A stretch of DNA of 17,144 nucleotides from Hirudo medicinalis (Eukaryota > Annelida > Clitellata > Hirudinida > Hirudinidae): contig MPNW01000226.1 of NCBI GenBank assembly GCA_011800805.1, positions 17,725 to 34,868 on the forward strand, in the 5' to 3' direction. The position numbers and the translations under genes are program-made. Of this stretch, positions 10,001 to 16,974 are shown piece after piece (the first letter of the stretch is position 1; each line of letters begins with the position of its first letter). A model generated the notes under the pieces. The model had not been told where the DNA came from. It saw only the letters and a program-made list of their open reading frames with translations, and did no database searches.

Positions 10001-13000
10001 CGTTATCGTTATGCACATAAATTGAGGTACAAACTGAATACATAATCTTTTTACAGAATTTTGACTTGACCCAGCAGGCCAGGATGGGTAAATTCTACAG
10101 AGATGAATTAGACATCTATAAAGAAAGGGTTAATAGATGTTGTCTTCATGGATGTACATGATGATAGTTTAATCATTATTTCCTTTAAATTTTACTCAAA
10201 CAGTTTATTTTATTAACTTAAAAGTAACATTGTAATTAAATGATTGGATTTTGTATTAGAAATGTAACTAGGACCGTTGAAATTATCATTTGGTAAAACC
10301 ACCCCTGACTAAAATCTAAAAGTTCAATAAATCACTGAATTGGTGCACTCTTTTGATGTGTTTTGCAGGCAGAAGTTGGGGAGAAATTGGAGAAGGAGTT
10401 GCAGAAGTACAAAGATCAGATGATTGAATTTGATTTTCTCAAGGACAGAGTGGAGGAACTTCAGATTGACAACTGTATCCTCATGGACAGCAGGAAGGTT
10501 CTCGAAGATCAAGTCGAGTCTTTGAAAGTCAAGTCACAACATTTCCTTGAAGCAGAAGTTGAATTGGCGAGATACAAGAAAGCTGTCGACGAAAGCAACA
10601 AGGTTTGTATCAGTTTTCAAAGCAAATCGTTGAGCATTTCAAAGCAAAATATTGAAACTCAGGAACTGGAGGAATACAAGGAAAAGATGAAACATCTGAC
10701 CATGAAGATTGAACATTTTGAGATGGAAAAAGAAACAAAGAAAAGAATGTCATATATGGAGGACAGCTTGCACACTCCTCTCAATTTTGATAGCAGCCAA
10801 GGTGTGCATTGTTTTCAATTGCTTTAAAAATATTGTCGTAATAATTCAGGAGCACTTTTGTGATCTTTTGAAGATGTTGTTGGATCACTTGCTGATCAAC
10901 TGCTGCAGGCCAGTCAGTCACAAATCATTGCACTTGAAGCAAAACTGCAGAAACTGGAACTTGAAATGGAGGATAAATTTTACTTCTCAGAAAATCTTTT
11001 GAAAGCCTTCAATCTCGACAAGGCAACAATTAGGAATAGTGCAACTTCTCCCAGCAGTGATGACATTGATAATGAATCTGATGAGTCCTCCAAACACAAA
11101 AATAATGAGGTTTTCCTCAGCAGGGAAGATTTAGAGAAAGAAGTTCTTAAAAGGCTGGCTCTGCTTAGAGACGACAATGAAAGACTTAAGAGCCATTCCC
11201 AGACTACAAATCAACTTTTAGAACAAAACCAGGAAAGAATGAAATCTCTTGAGTCAAAAAATATCAAGTTGTCAGCTGAAAAGCAACAACTCATTCTCAA
11301 TGTAGAGTCTGCTGAAAAGAAAGTGAAGAATCTTCTGGAAGAAAGAGACAGACTCGAGTCAGAACTCGTGGAATTAAAGAAGATGGCAGACATTTGTCTG
11401 AAGAGGACCAGGGATCTGGAGAGCTGCCTTGAAGAAGTGAAGGCCAAGGACGAGGCCTACCTTCGGGATAGGATGGAATTCGAGAAGGAGTCCAAAAGAC
11501 TCAAGGCTCAGTTGAAAGACAAGTCCTCTGTCATTTTGGAGCTGGAAAATAACATCAATGAAATGACATCAGAAGTCGTTGGTGAGTACCAGGTTTTGTT
11601 GGCAATAAAAATTGAGAAAAACAATTAAAATGAAAATACATCTTTGAAGAACTGAGGAAAGCCTCTGATGACTTGAAACATCTGGAGTTGAAATTCCACG
11701 AACTCGAAGTGGAGGTTGATGGTTTGAAGCAGACGTCTGAACTCGATGAAAAACTGATAAGCTCCCTCAGAGAGGCACGTCTCCATTTCATCAGCAACTG
11801 CATTTTCAATTGTTATTGATGTCAACTTTTACTGCCATTAGGAATTGGTGAATGAAAAGATTAAGACTCAGAATCTCGTTGAAGAACTGTCACGCATGAG
11901 TAAGAAGTGTGAAGCGTTCGTGTCCGGAGAATTGGTTCCTCCTAAGTTGAAGTAACTTTTTTATATTATTTATGTTTCAGTTATTTATGACCACCCAAGG
12001 AATTAATTTGTATTTGTAGCAATAAAATTAGTAATCGTGTTGATATTTGATCTCTTTGCTATGGAACAAGTCATTGTCATTTTTGCTTTGATAAGATGAA
12101 AGAAAATTTTTCAGATTAACAGAACAGATGCTTGAAGAAAAAATTGTTGAGGGGGGAAATAAACAGAAGAAAATAAATGAACTGGTGGAGAGGTAAACCT
12201 AAGTAAACATTTATGATCTTCTTCAGATGAAAATTTTTCATTATTTGAGTTCATGTGACAAAACTACTAAAATGTCCGATCCGACAAACGTCCGATATAT
12301 ATATCTGATCCGAATCAATGCTTTCAGTTTGGATGAGCAAAAACATGAGGTAGAAAGATTGCAATCAGAAGTGAATTCCCTCTTGAAAAAGGAGGAATTA
12401 AATGCTTCAAAGGATAGGTAACTTAGCTAACTTAACTTTCAAGATTATTGAACCAAACTGATTAAGGATGATATTTGACTTCCTTGAAGGACTCTTATAG
12501 TCACTCAAAGATATGGACAATCCCCTGGTGCTACACAAGAAATTCTCAGACTAAAAGATAATCTGGCAAAAACTCAGAAACATGTTAGTTTTGATAAGTG
12601 GTCATTCCATTAATCGAATCAGTTTTTACTGACTGACTGACTGATTGATTGACCGACTGATTGATTGAATGATGGATTAATTGATTAATTGATTTGATGG
12701 TTTCATCGGTCTTCTTGCAGAGGGACTCATTGTTACAAGAAGTGGTTGAGATGAGGAAGCAAGTTGATTCTTTGAGAAGTGCCCTTGATGAACAGCCACA
12801 GGATGACTTATCATACATGGAATCCCTTCAAACTCAGTTGCAGAGAATTCAGTCACAACTTGCTAGTCTACAAGTCGAGCATACCACCACCTTGTCTCAA
12901 AATGTTACCCTAGAATCTCAGATTAACGTGTTGAAAGCATCCTTGGCCGAAGGAACAATGAAGATGGAGTGCTTGACGTGTGAAAGAAATTCCTTGGAGG

Positions 13001-16000
13001 ACAACTGCAGAGCTTTACAGAAACTCCACGACAAGCTTGGAGTTGAGTTTGAGAGGCTTCAAGAAGATCATGGGAGCCTCAAGGGTGTCCATAGACTTCT
13101 TAAGTCAGATCTTAAACTTGCAAGAGAAAAAATCTCCTCTCTAGTGAGTTATAGTTATGATAGCATTAAGTGTAAGTGATTGGGCATTGTTGTGGTAGCA
13201 TTAAGATGGGTTGTTTAAGGTGTGCTTTTGTGATGGTAAATATGATGTCATCTCTTGTGAATGTTACGACATCTCTTATGAACATGATGACGTCTCAGTG
13301 ATATTTCTATGCAGAAAGTTTTACTAAACTGCTGGGTTCAAACACTTGTAATAGTTGAAATTGCAAATGGCATTTCTATTTCAATTGTGTTTTATTTCTT
13401 TTTAATAATTTAATGAAAATAACAGGAAAAACACCTGGAGAAGATTAGAAGTTGCTCGGTGAACACTGAAGTAACAGCCTTGAAAGAGGAGAATGCCAAC
13501 TTGGCAAAGACTGTTGAAGGCCTGGAAAACGACAACAAGACCCTGTCCACGGAGATCAGGAAGAGTTCCCTTGAAATTGGTCGCCTCAAGGATTCCGTGC
13601 AAGGCCTGCAGAGGCAGGTGGCTGACAACAGAAGCACCATAGCAGACCTCAACGTTGAAACCGAGAGATTGAGAAGAATTGAACATGTGAGTTGTTTTGA
13701 TTTTCACCTTTAAACTTGCAAGTGTGGGTCCATGGTGGCCTGCTGTGGTGTTCTGTTACAATTCAAAGGTTAAACAAAATGGAAGAAGGACGTATGAGTG
13801 AATTACAACGAGAGAATGGTTTTAAACTCTCAGGATAAAGTGTTTGATCATCCCAATTACAATCCCAATGTAAACATGCAGTGATTATGCTTAAAAGATG
13901 AGTACATTAAATTCAAACAATCAATGTTTTATTGCCTTCGACCAGATGTACGACCGAACAGAGGAAGAAAACCAGATCTTGACCGACCAGTTGAGGACGT
14001 TCAAAGCAAGCGCAGAGGAGGAAAGCGATGTAAGCACTGAGAACCATCAGCAGCAACAAAAATCTCTGATGTGAGTGATTCTAAATCTTACATTTAATTT
14101 AATTTCCCCTCAAAAATGTTTATTTGTTCAGTGAAAGGCTTTCAGAAATGAAAAATAAGTCATCAAAAAGTGATAATCAGCCATCAAAGCCTAAGAAAAA
14201 GTACCTAATTAGTATTGCTTTTTCTTTTATATTTATAACCGTTATTGTGGTTATTTGTAATGATGATGATTAATATTGTTATTAATTTCTTTTTAATTAA
14301 AGGACAAAGTGTGAGCTCACAAATTCTGCTAAGAAGAACCAATCACCCAACAACGAAGTAAGGCTGAGAGATACATTTTGTATTAATTCAAAACATTGGT
14401 TTTTGTTTTTCTCAATTTTAGCATATTTAACAAGGAAATTATTTAAACATACAATTTAAATCAAATGTTGTTCTTTGCAGTCAAAATCTTTGGGACAGTT
14501 TGATTCTCTGTCCAGCCTCAAGAAGGATTGCAATGTTGGAAGTCCAATAAGTAAAGATGGATTTTAAATCTGATTTTCAATTTGTGTGTGAAATATATAA
14601 CTTAAACAAGTTCTACGAAATCCCAGATAGAGAGAGACCTTGATTCAACTTAATCAAATTCAACAACTGGCAAATAAGTCTGATAGATTGAATTTAATTA
14701 CCTAGGAAAATCACAGGATGACTTCATTTCTATTGAGACCACTCCAACTCGATCAGAGAGTAAGACAGTTTCACCTTTTGAAATGAGTTCAAAGTTTGGA
14801 GACTGGAAGATAAAAACTGGTTAGAAACGAATTTGATGTGAATCTTTATGTTGTATTTTATGATTAGCGGATTTAGTTTATTTTTGGTTAATTTGGTTTG
14901 AAATCATTTGATTTGTTTTTTTTAAAGTCTTTCGAAAAAACAAGTCCGTCGACAGTGCTCAACAAACAGGTGAGCATGAAAAATATGTTTATTTCAGAGA
15001 ATTGTATTCCTTAAACACTAGGGAATGTTATCCCGCCAGCTTCAGATCTTTCTGCAAAAAAGAAATCCAAGAGAAATGTTGGAACAAGTGATGTCGATGA
15101 GGAAACAATCACACTCAATCAGTTCCTCAGTGAATGCAACCAATCTCCAAAGTCCAGGGTTTGTGCTCAGTTGGCTTTCATTTTATTAAAATAAAGTTGA
15201 TTTGAAAGTGAATTGAGGCTTCTTTTCCTAATAATTCTAATTAATTCTAAAAATATTATTGCTAGACTTAATTGTAATTATCAAACTGAGTTACAATTAT
15301 TACCTAATAAATTTTGCATTAATTACAAATATTACAATTTTACTTTGTGCAATTTTAACTAATTTAATAAAAAAAAATATTCACTTTGAGTTTATCTTCA
15401 TTCTTTTATATTTTCAGAGGAAGTTCTTGATTCAGAAAAGAGTAGCTCTTGATGATGATGTGTTTTGTGACAAAAACCTGCCTCTTGATCCTCGTCCTCC
15501 GGTCACCTTTGAATCCTCCCAAACTTTGACAAGATGCGGAAGGTCTGAGGGGAGCATATTCAGTGATGGGGCTACTCGATGCAAGAATACCACCCCGTCT
15601 AAACCTAAAAGTGGTAATTGTGGAAGAAGTGGAGAAAGCAGCAGTTGGAGACCACCATGTGATGATGCCTCAATGTTTGGATCAAGAAGTAAACGTGCTT
15701 CCAACTCTCTTCATTATTCAAAAAGTCTCCAGGAGAACTTCTCTGATCGTGGACCTGCTGAGAACCAGAAATTCAGAAATGAGTGCGGAGTAGGAATTCA
15801 GCAGGATGTTCCAAACCCTTTGATGGGATCGAAGTGCATTTTTGTTAGAGGTGGATCCCCAGATGTTGGTGGTCTTTTGAAAAACGTGGATCATCAATCT
15901 CCAGTTGTTGTCCTGAGGAAAAAGGAGTCCAGAGAATTACAACATCAGGCTGTCAAGGGTAGAGTTTTCACATCCGATGGGACGCAAGGAATTGCGGTGG

Positions 16001-16401
16001 AAGATGTGCCTTACCAATCTGATGGAGTGGTGCAAAATTTGATCAAGTCATATCAGAAGAATTCAGAAGGTCTTGAGAACTACCACATTTATGGACAAAA
16101 AGAAATTAACTTTTCCAAACTCAGTTCTGCTCAAACTTCTGCTTTTATGAGGCCAAAATCAGCTGGTCCCAGTCAGGAACGAGTCATTGGCAGGAAAGCT
16201 GCAATCGACCGCTCATGTGAGAATGACAGTCATTCAGGAAACCCCAAAGTCTGCATGGTCAGACCTGCAACTGCTGCCACTGTGAAGGTCAGCAATACTT
16301 CAGGCTTTCCTCTCGGAAGTGGAAATGAAAGATATAGAGAAATTCAGTCTTCCAAATCCTCACAAAAATCAAAGACACTTTATGAATACAGCTGTGTATA
16401 A
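4989..16401 (+). CDS. CCDC88: CCDC88-family protein (DAPLE/Girdin-like), complete, 27 coding exons, about 1,590 aa
   Basis: Vertebrate CCDC88 proteins are cytoplasmic scaffolds that link dynein or actin, heterotrimeric G proteins and, for DAPLE, Dishevelled in Wnt signalling. I joined exons by homology and splice sites: 4989-5027, 5259-5338, 5403-5508, 6119-6188, 6931-7073, 8258-8380, 8559-8758, 9173-9254, 10057-10128, 10369-10602, 10663-10801, 10874-11581, 11650-11774, 11842-11951, 12115-12192, 12328-12417, 12490-12583, 12721-13143, 13426-13686, 13946-14070, 14132-14200, 14303-14357, 14481-14550, 14706-14819, 14928-14969, 15022-15158, 15418-16401. The sum is 4,773 nt with consistent phases and no internal stop. 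Order: HOOK domain (about 1-187), coiled coil (about 190-1,105), basic/serine-rich tail with TLNQFL (about 1,248-1,253), disordered C-terminus ending YEYSCV. It is shorter than the vertebrate paralogues (about 1,870-2,030 aa). It is probably the invertebrate pro-orthologue. HOOK1-3 are excluded by the tail blocks. Confidence 0.9.
5028..5258 (+). other. Intron 1
   Basis: Donor GTAACG follows the TGG codon, and acceptor TTCTTGTAG precedes GTTCAG. It splits the conserved W-V pair of the HOOK SPLVTWV motif in phase 0. AT-rich, nothing else seen. Confidence 0.75.
5509..6118 (+). other. Intron 3, with a TTA/TTG microsatellite
   Basis: 610 bases between the exon ending FYQ and the exon starting EVLQQ. 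It contains a trinucleotide run (TTA with TTG variants) at 5955-5990 flanked on both sides by GACC. The poly-Leu and poly-Asn frames through that run are microsatellite artefacts. Confidence 0.75.
6189..6930 (+). other. Intron 4, with a GC-richer block
   Basis: 742 bases from the strong donor GTGAGA. About 6280-6780 is more GC-balanced than neighbouring introns and stays open in two directions (6092-6547 plus, 6410-6778 minus), but neither frame shows a domain. It may be an old repeat insertion. Near the 3' end, GCTAATGCTAAT at 6911-6922 resembles a branch point just before the TTTTAAG acceptor. Confidence 0.65.
7074..8257 (+). other. Intron 5, the longest, with simple repeats
   Basis: 1,184 bases between CAG/GTTTCT and CAAACAG/GTAACA. 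It has CAT-rich sequence (about 7120-7200, giving poly-His frames that are not genes), 11 T at 7597-7607 and 19 C at 7621-7639. No coding exon or RNA gene was seen in the remainder. Confidence 0.7.
7597..7639. repeat. T11 and C19 homopolymer runs
   Basis: A run of 11 T (7597-7607) is followed 13 bases later by 19 consecutive C (7621-7639) inside intron 5. The C run is exceptional in such AT-rich DNA and its length may be unreliable in the assembly. Confidence 0.85.
8258..9254 (+). CDS. CCDC88: Exons 6-8: end of HOOK region, linker and first coiled-coil segment
   Basis: Exon 6 (8258-8380) ends with LSNLINQRDAYIQ, the counterpart of the vertebrate LxRLIDxRDE helix after the HOOK domain. Exon 7 (8559-8758) starts EIKVLHQAL, has a Ser/Asn-rich linker (RNKSSNRLS) and enters a charged helix ending KLKQEL. 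Its donor is the consensus GTAAGT, in phase 2. Exon 8 (9173-9254) continues LDKSDLITELEDEMDIVKK. This reproduces the family's order: HOOK, short serine-rich gap, then HLAVELADxKAxLRRxRQEL. Confidence 0.86.
8759..9172 (+). other. Intron 7
   Basis: 414 bases, donor GTAAGT, acceptor TTGTTCTAG. AT-rich; no coding or structured element recognised. Confidence 0.7.
9255..10056 (+). other. Intron 8, with a short tandem duplication
   Basis: 802 bases. TAAATATTATTTAATT occurs at 9349-9364 and again at 9366-9381. The hydrophobic frame at 9736-9987 has no homology that I recognise and is treated as chance. Confidence 0.7.
10057..11581 (+). CDS. CCDC88: Exons 9-12: central coiled coil
   Basis: Exon 9 (10057-10128) carries ARMGKFYRDELDIYKER, matching the family's ARxxRDELDxLREK. 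Exon 10 (10369-10602) carries EFDFLKDRVEELQIDN and VLEDQVES, matching DIxFYKARVEELKEDNxxLLETKxMLEDQL, one of the best-conserved CCDC88 blocks. Exon 11 (10663-10801) matches the part around MDESLH (MEDSLH here). Exon 12 (10874-11581) begins VVGSLADQLLQASQSQ and runs as uninterrupted heptads, with an acidic/serine patch (SSDDIDNESDESS, about residues 464-476). The exon 12 acceptor at 10873 is chosen because the earlier AG (ATTCAG) runs into a stop. Confidence 0.85.
10129..10368 (+). other. Intron 9
   Basis: 240 bases, donor GTTAAT, acceptor TTTTGCAG. No other feature seen. Confidence 0.7.
10603..10662 (+). other. 60-nt in-frame intron, possibly retained
   Basis: GTTTGT...ACTCAG separates exon 10 (ending DESNK) from exon 11 (starting ELEEYKEK). 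It is 20 codons long with no stop, so either form keeps the frame. Without it, the distance to the MEDSLH block is close to that in vertebrates; with it, 20 extra residues poor in heptad pattern interrupt the coil. I therefore call it an intron. Confidence 0.6.
11650..12583 (+). CDS. CCDC88: Exons 13-17: coiled coil, second part
   Basis: Exon 13 (11650-11774) ends SSLRE and exon 14 (11842-11951) starts ELVNEKIKTQ. Together they give the family's TLxTLREDLVxEKLKxQ block, which fixes the junction although the donor is GC. Exons 15 (12115-12192), 16 (12328-12417) and 17 (12490-12583) are small, charged, heptad-rich pieces joined in phase 2. Exon 17 uses the acceptor CTTGAAG at 12489. The ATAG at 12498-12501 would break the frame. 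The region is less similar to vertebrates than the flanking blocks, and several vertebrate repeats seem to be missing here. Confidence 0.8.
11775..11841 (+). other. Non-canonical GC-AG intron
   Basis: The junction between LRE and ELVNEK demands a donor right after GAG, and the sequence there is GCACGT, not GT. The acceptor is CCATTAG. Reading through reaches TGA after 16 codons. No GT nearby gives the right phase and keeps the conserved block. GC donors are a known minor class of the major spliceosome. Confidence 0.75.
12628..12698. repeat. Degenerate GACT/GATT tetranucleotide array
   Basis: GACT and GATT units repeat across intron 17 and end about 22 bases before its acceptor (CTTCTTGCAG). 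The run contains many branch-point-like TGATTGA and TTAAT motifs. Confidence 0.8.
12721..14070 (+). CDS. CCDC88: Exons 18-20: coiled coil, third part
   Basis: Exon 18 (12721-13143, 141 codons) starts RDSLLQEVVEMRKQVDSL. It ends with a FERLQEDHGSLKGVHRLLKS block, which parallels the vertebrate YESLIxKHGTLKxxHKNLE. Exon 19 (13426-13686) continues the coil through ENANLAKTVEGLENDNK. Exon 20 (13946-14070) gives MYDRTEEENQILTDQLR, the likely counterpart of LEEENRHLLDQIQ, then a glutamine-rich HQQQQKSL. The ATG at 12694 that opens the long frame lies in intron 17 and is not a start. A possible earlier donor in exon 20 (GATGTAAGC at 14027-14035) is set aside because the downstream codons continue the family's QKxYIDKLN block. 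Confidence 0.84.
13144..13425 (+). other. Intron 18, with a threefold imperfect repeat
   Basis: 282 bases, donor GTGAGT, acceptor AATAACAG. It contains the roughly 20-base triplication at 13242-13301 and no coding signal. Confidence 0.75.
13242..13301. repeat. Imperfect 20-base tandem triplet
   Basis: Three consecutive units, 13242-13260, 13261-13281 and 13282-13301, share an ATG-(A/T)-TGACATCTCTTxTGA pattern. The third contains TGACGTC, a CRE-like core. Confidence 0.6.
14132..15158 (+). CDS. CCDC88: Exons 21-26: basic/serine-rich tail with the TLNQFL block
   Basis: Exon 21 (14132-14200) completes IERLSEMKNKSSKSDN ... KPKKK, a shortened form of YIDKLNxLRRxKEKLEEKIMDQYKFYDPxPxKKK. Exons 22-25 are small (14303-14357, 14481-14550, 14706-14819, 14928-14969). 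Exon 24 carries TTPTRSES, close to Girdin's TPTRSDS. Exon 26 (15022-15158) has a KKKSKR basic patch and then DEETITLNQFLSECNQ, the counterpart of Girdin VVTLQQFLEESN and DAPLE MVTLEEFLEESN. This block is the clearest evidence that the gene is CCDC88, not HOOK. Introns between these exons are 52-155 nt. Confidence 0.83.
14706..14819 (+). CDS. CCDC88: Exon 24, with two usable in-frame donors
   Basis: A strong donor GTAAGA sits at 14760 and a weaker GTTAGA at 14820. Both leave phase 1, so the 20 codons between (SKTVSPFEMSSKFGDWKIKT) can be included or skipped without a frame change. I chose the longer form because the sequence stays open, is not AT-rich like the introns, and continues the TPTRSDS-like block. 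Confidence 0.6.
15159..15417 (+). other. Intron 26, AT-rich
   Basis: 259 bases, donor GTTTGT, acceptor TATTTTCAG. It is open in the frame of the last exon from 15259, with an ATG there, but its translation is a low-complexity hydrophobic string. It is intron, not coding. Confidence 0.8.
15418..16401 (+). CDS. CCDC88: Exon 27: disordered C-terminal tail ending in a PDZ ligand
   Basis: 327 codons and a TAA. It starts RKFLIQKRVALDDDVFCDKN and becomes Ser/Gly/Pro/Lys-rich and presumably unstructured, with RPKSAGP (about 16153-16173) and RPATAAT (about 16261-16281) segments. The last residues are KTLYEYSCV. Vertebrate DAPLE ends YEYGCV, its PDZ-binding motif for Dishevelled; only G to S differs in the last six residues. 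The LDDDVF at about residues 1,274-1,279 sits where DAPLE and Girdin have their Gα-binding-and-activating region, relative to the TLxxFL block. Girdin has no equivalent PDZ end, so the gene is DAPLE-like at the tail. Confidence 0.88.
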   Translation, partial: RKFLIQKRVALDDDVFCDKNLPLDPRPPVTFESSQTLTRCGRSEGSIFSDGATRCKNTTPSKPKSGNCGRSGESSSWRPPCDDASMFGSRSKRASNSLHYSKSLQENFSDRGPAENQKFRNECGVGIQQDVPNPLMGSKCIFVRGGSPDVGGLLKNVDHQSPVVVLRKKESRELQHQAVKGRVFTSDGTQGIAVEDVPYQSDGVVQNLIKSYQKNSEGLENYHIYGQKEINFSKLSSAQTSAFMRPKSAGPSQERVIGRKAAIDRSCENDSHSGNPKVCMVRPATAATVKVSNTSGFPLGSGNERYREIQSSKSSQKSKTLYEYSCV

Positions 16402-16974
16402 CTAGAAATTCACTTTTTCAACATTTGTTTAAAATTTGCAGCTTGTGTCATCACTTTCTAAGTTCAGTGTAATTGTGAATGTTTATTTTTAATTCTTTAT
16501 TGAACCAAAATTTGTGCATAAAGATTATGGCTGTTAGCATGTTCCAAAAAGGCTATTATGTTAACAGCTATTGTTGAACTTTTTCCCAAAGTTTATTTTA
16601 GGAATTTGGAATTCTATGTTGTGCTGTTGACAATGGTATGTTTGGTGAATTGACTGGATATGCTCATTAATTGTACTGTTTATTTTGATTATTATTGTTA
16701 ATGATGATACTATTACGACTTGTTTTCATGCAATTGCGGCATGATTTCTGCTAAATGGTGGAACATAAAACTAGGAAATTAACAATTGTTCTACTTTTTT
16801 AAAGAATGGACCAGAATTTTTGCCCCTCCACTAAAGGTTTTATTTCTCGAACATGAATGAAAATATGGTGAATTTTATTACTAATTTAAAAGTATGATAT
16901 TAGGAGTTATGACCATCATCTCCACATACATTTAATATTACTTATAAATCAGTACAAAAATATTTTTAAAGTAG
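16402..16974 (+). other. 3' UTR and downstream flank
   Basis: No coding feature. No AATAAA occurs here. The best poly(A) candidate near the stop is the variant CATAAA at 16517-16522; another CATAAA lies near 16765. The 3' end of the transcript cannot be fixed. Confidence 0.45.
16528..16570 (+). other. 13-bp hairpin in the 3' UTR
   Basis: 16528-16540 pairs fully with 16558-16570 (13 pairs, two of them G-U wobbles) around a 17-base loop. It lies just after the CATAAA candidate. The wobbles favour a role as RNA on the + strand, if it is functional. Confidence 0.5.

Noticed and set aside
10980..11825. Several minus-strand Ser/Leu-rich frames opposite exons 12-13
   Set aside because: Mirror frames of Glu/Lys-rich coiled-coil codons on the plus strand.
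12694..12720. ATG at 12694 as a gene start
   Set aside because: It lies in the polypyrimidine region of intron 17; the homologous sequence starts after the CTTCTTGCAG acceptor.
14027..14035. Donor GTAAGC inside exon 20
   Set aside because: Ending the exon there would drop the HQQQQKSL codons, which continue the conserved QKxYIDKLN alignment; the later GTGAGT donor gives the right phase.
15259..15417. N-terminal extension of the last exon from ATG 15259
   Set aside because: Low-complexity AT-rich translation, with a good acceptor at 15417 giving the phase required by exon 26.
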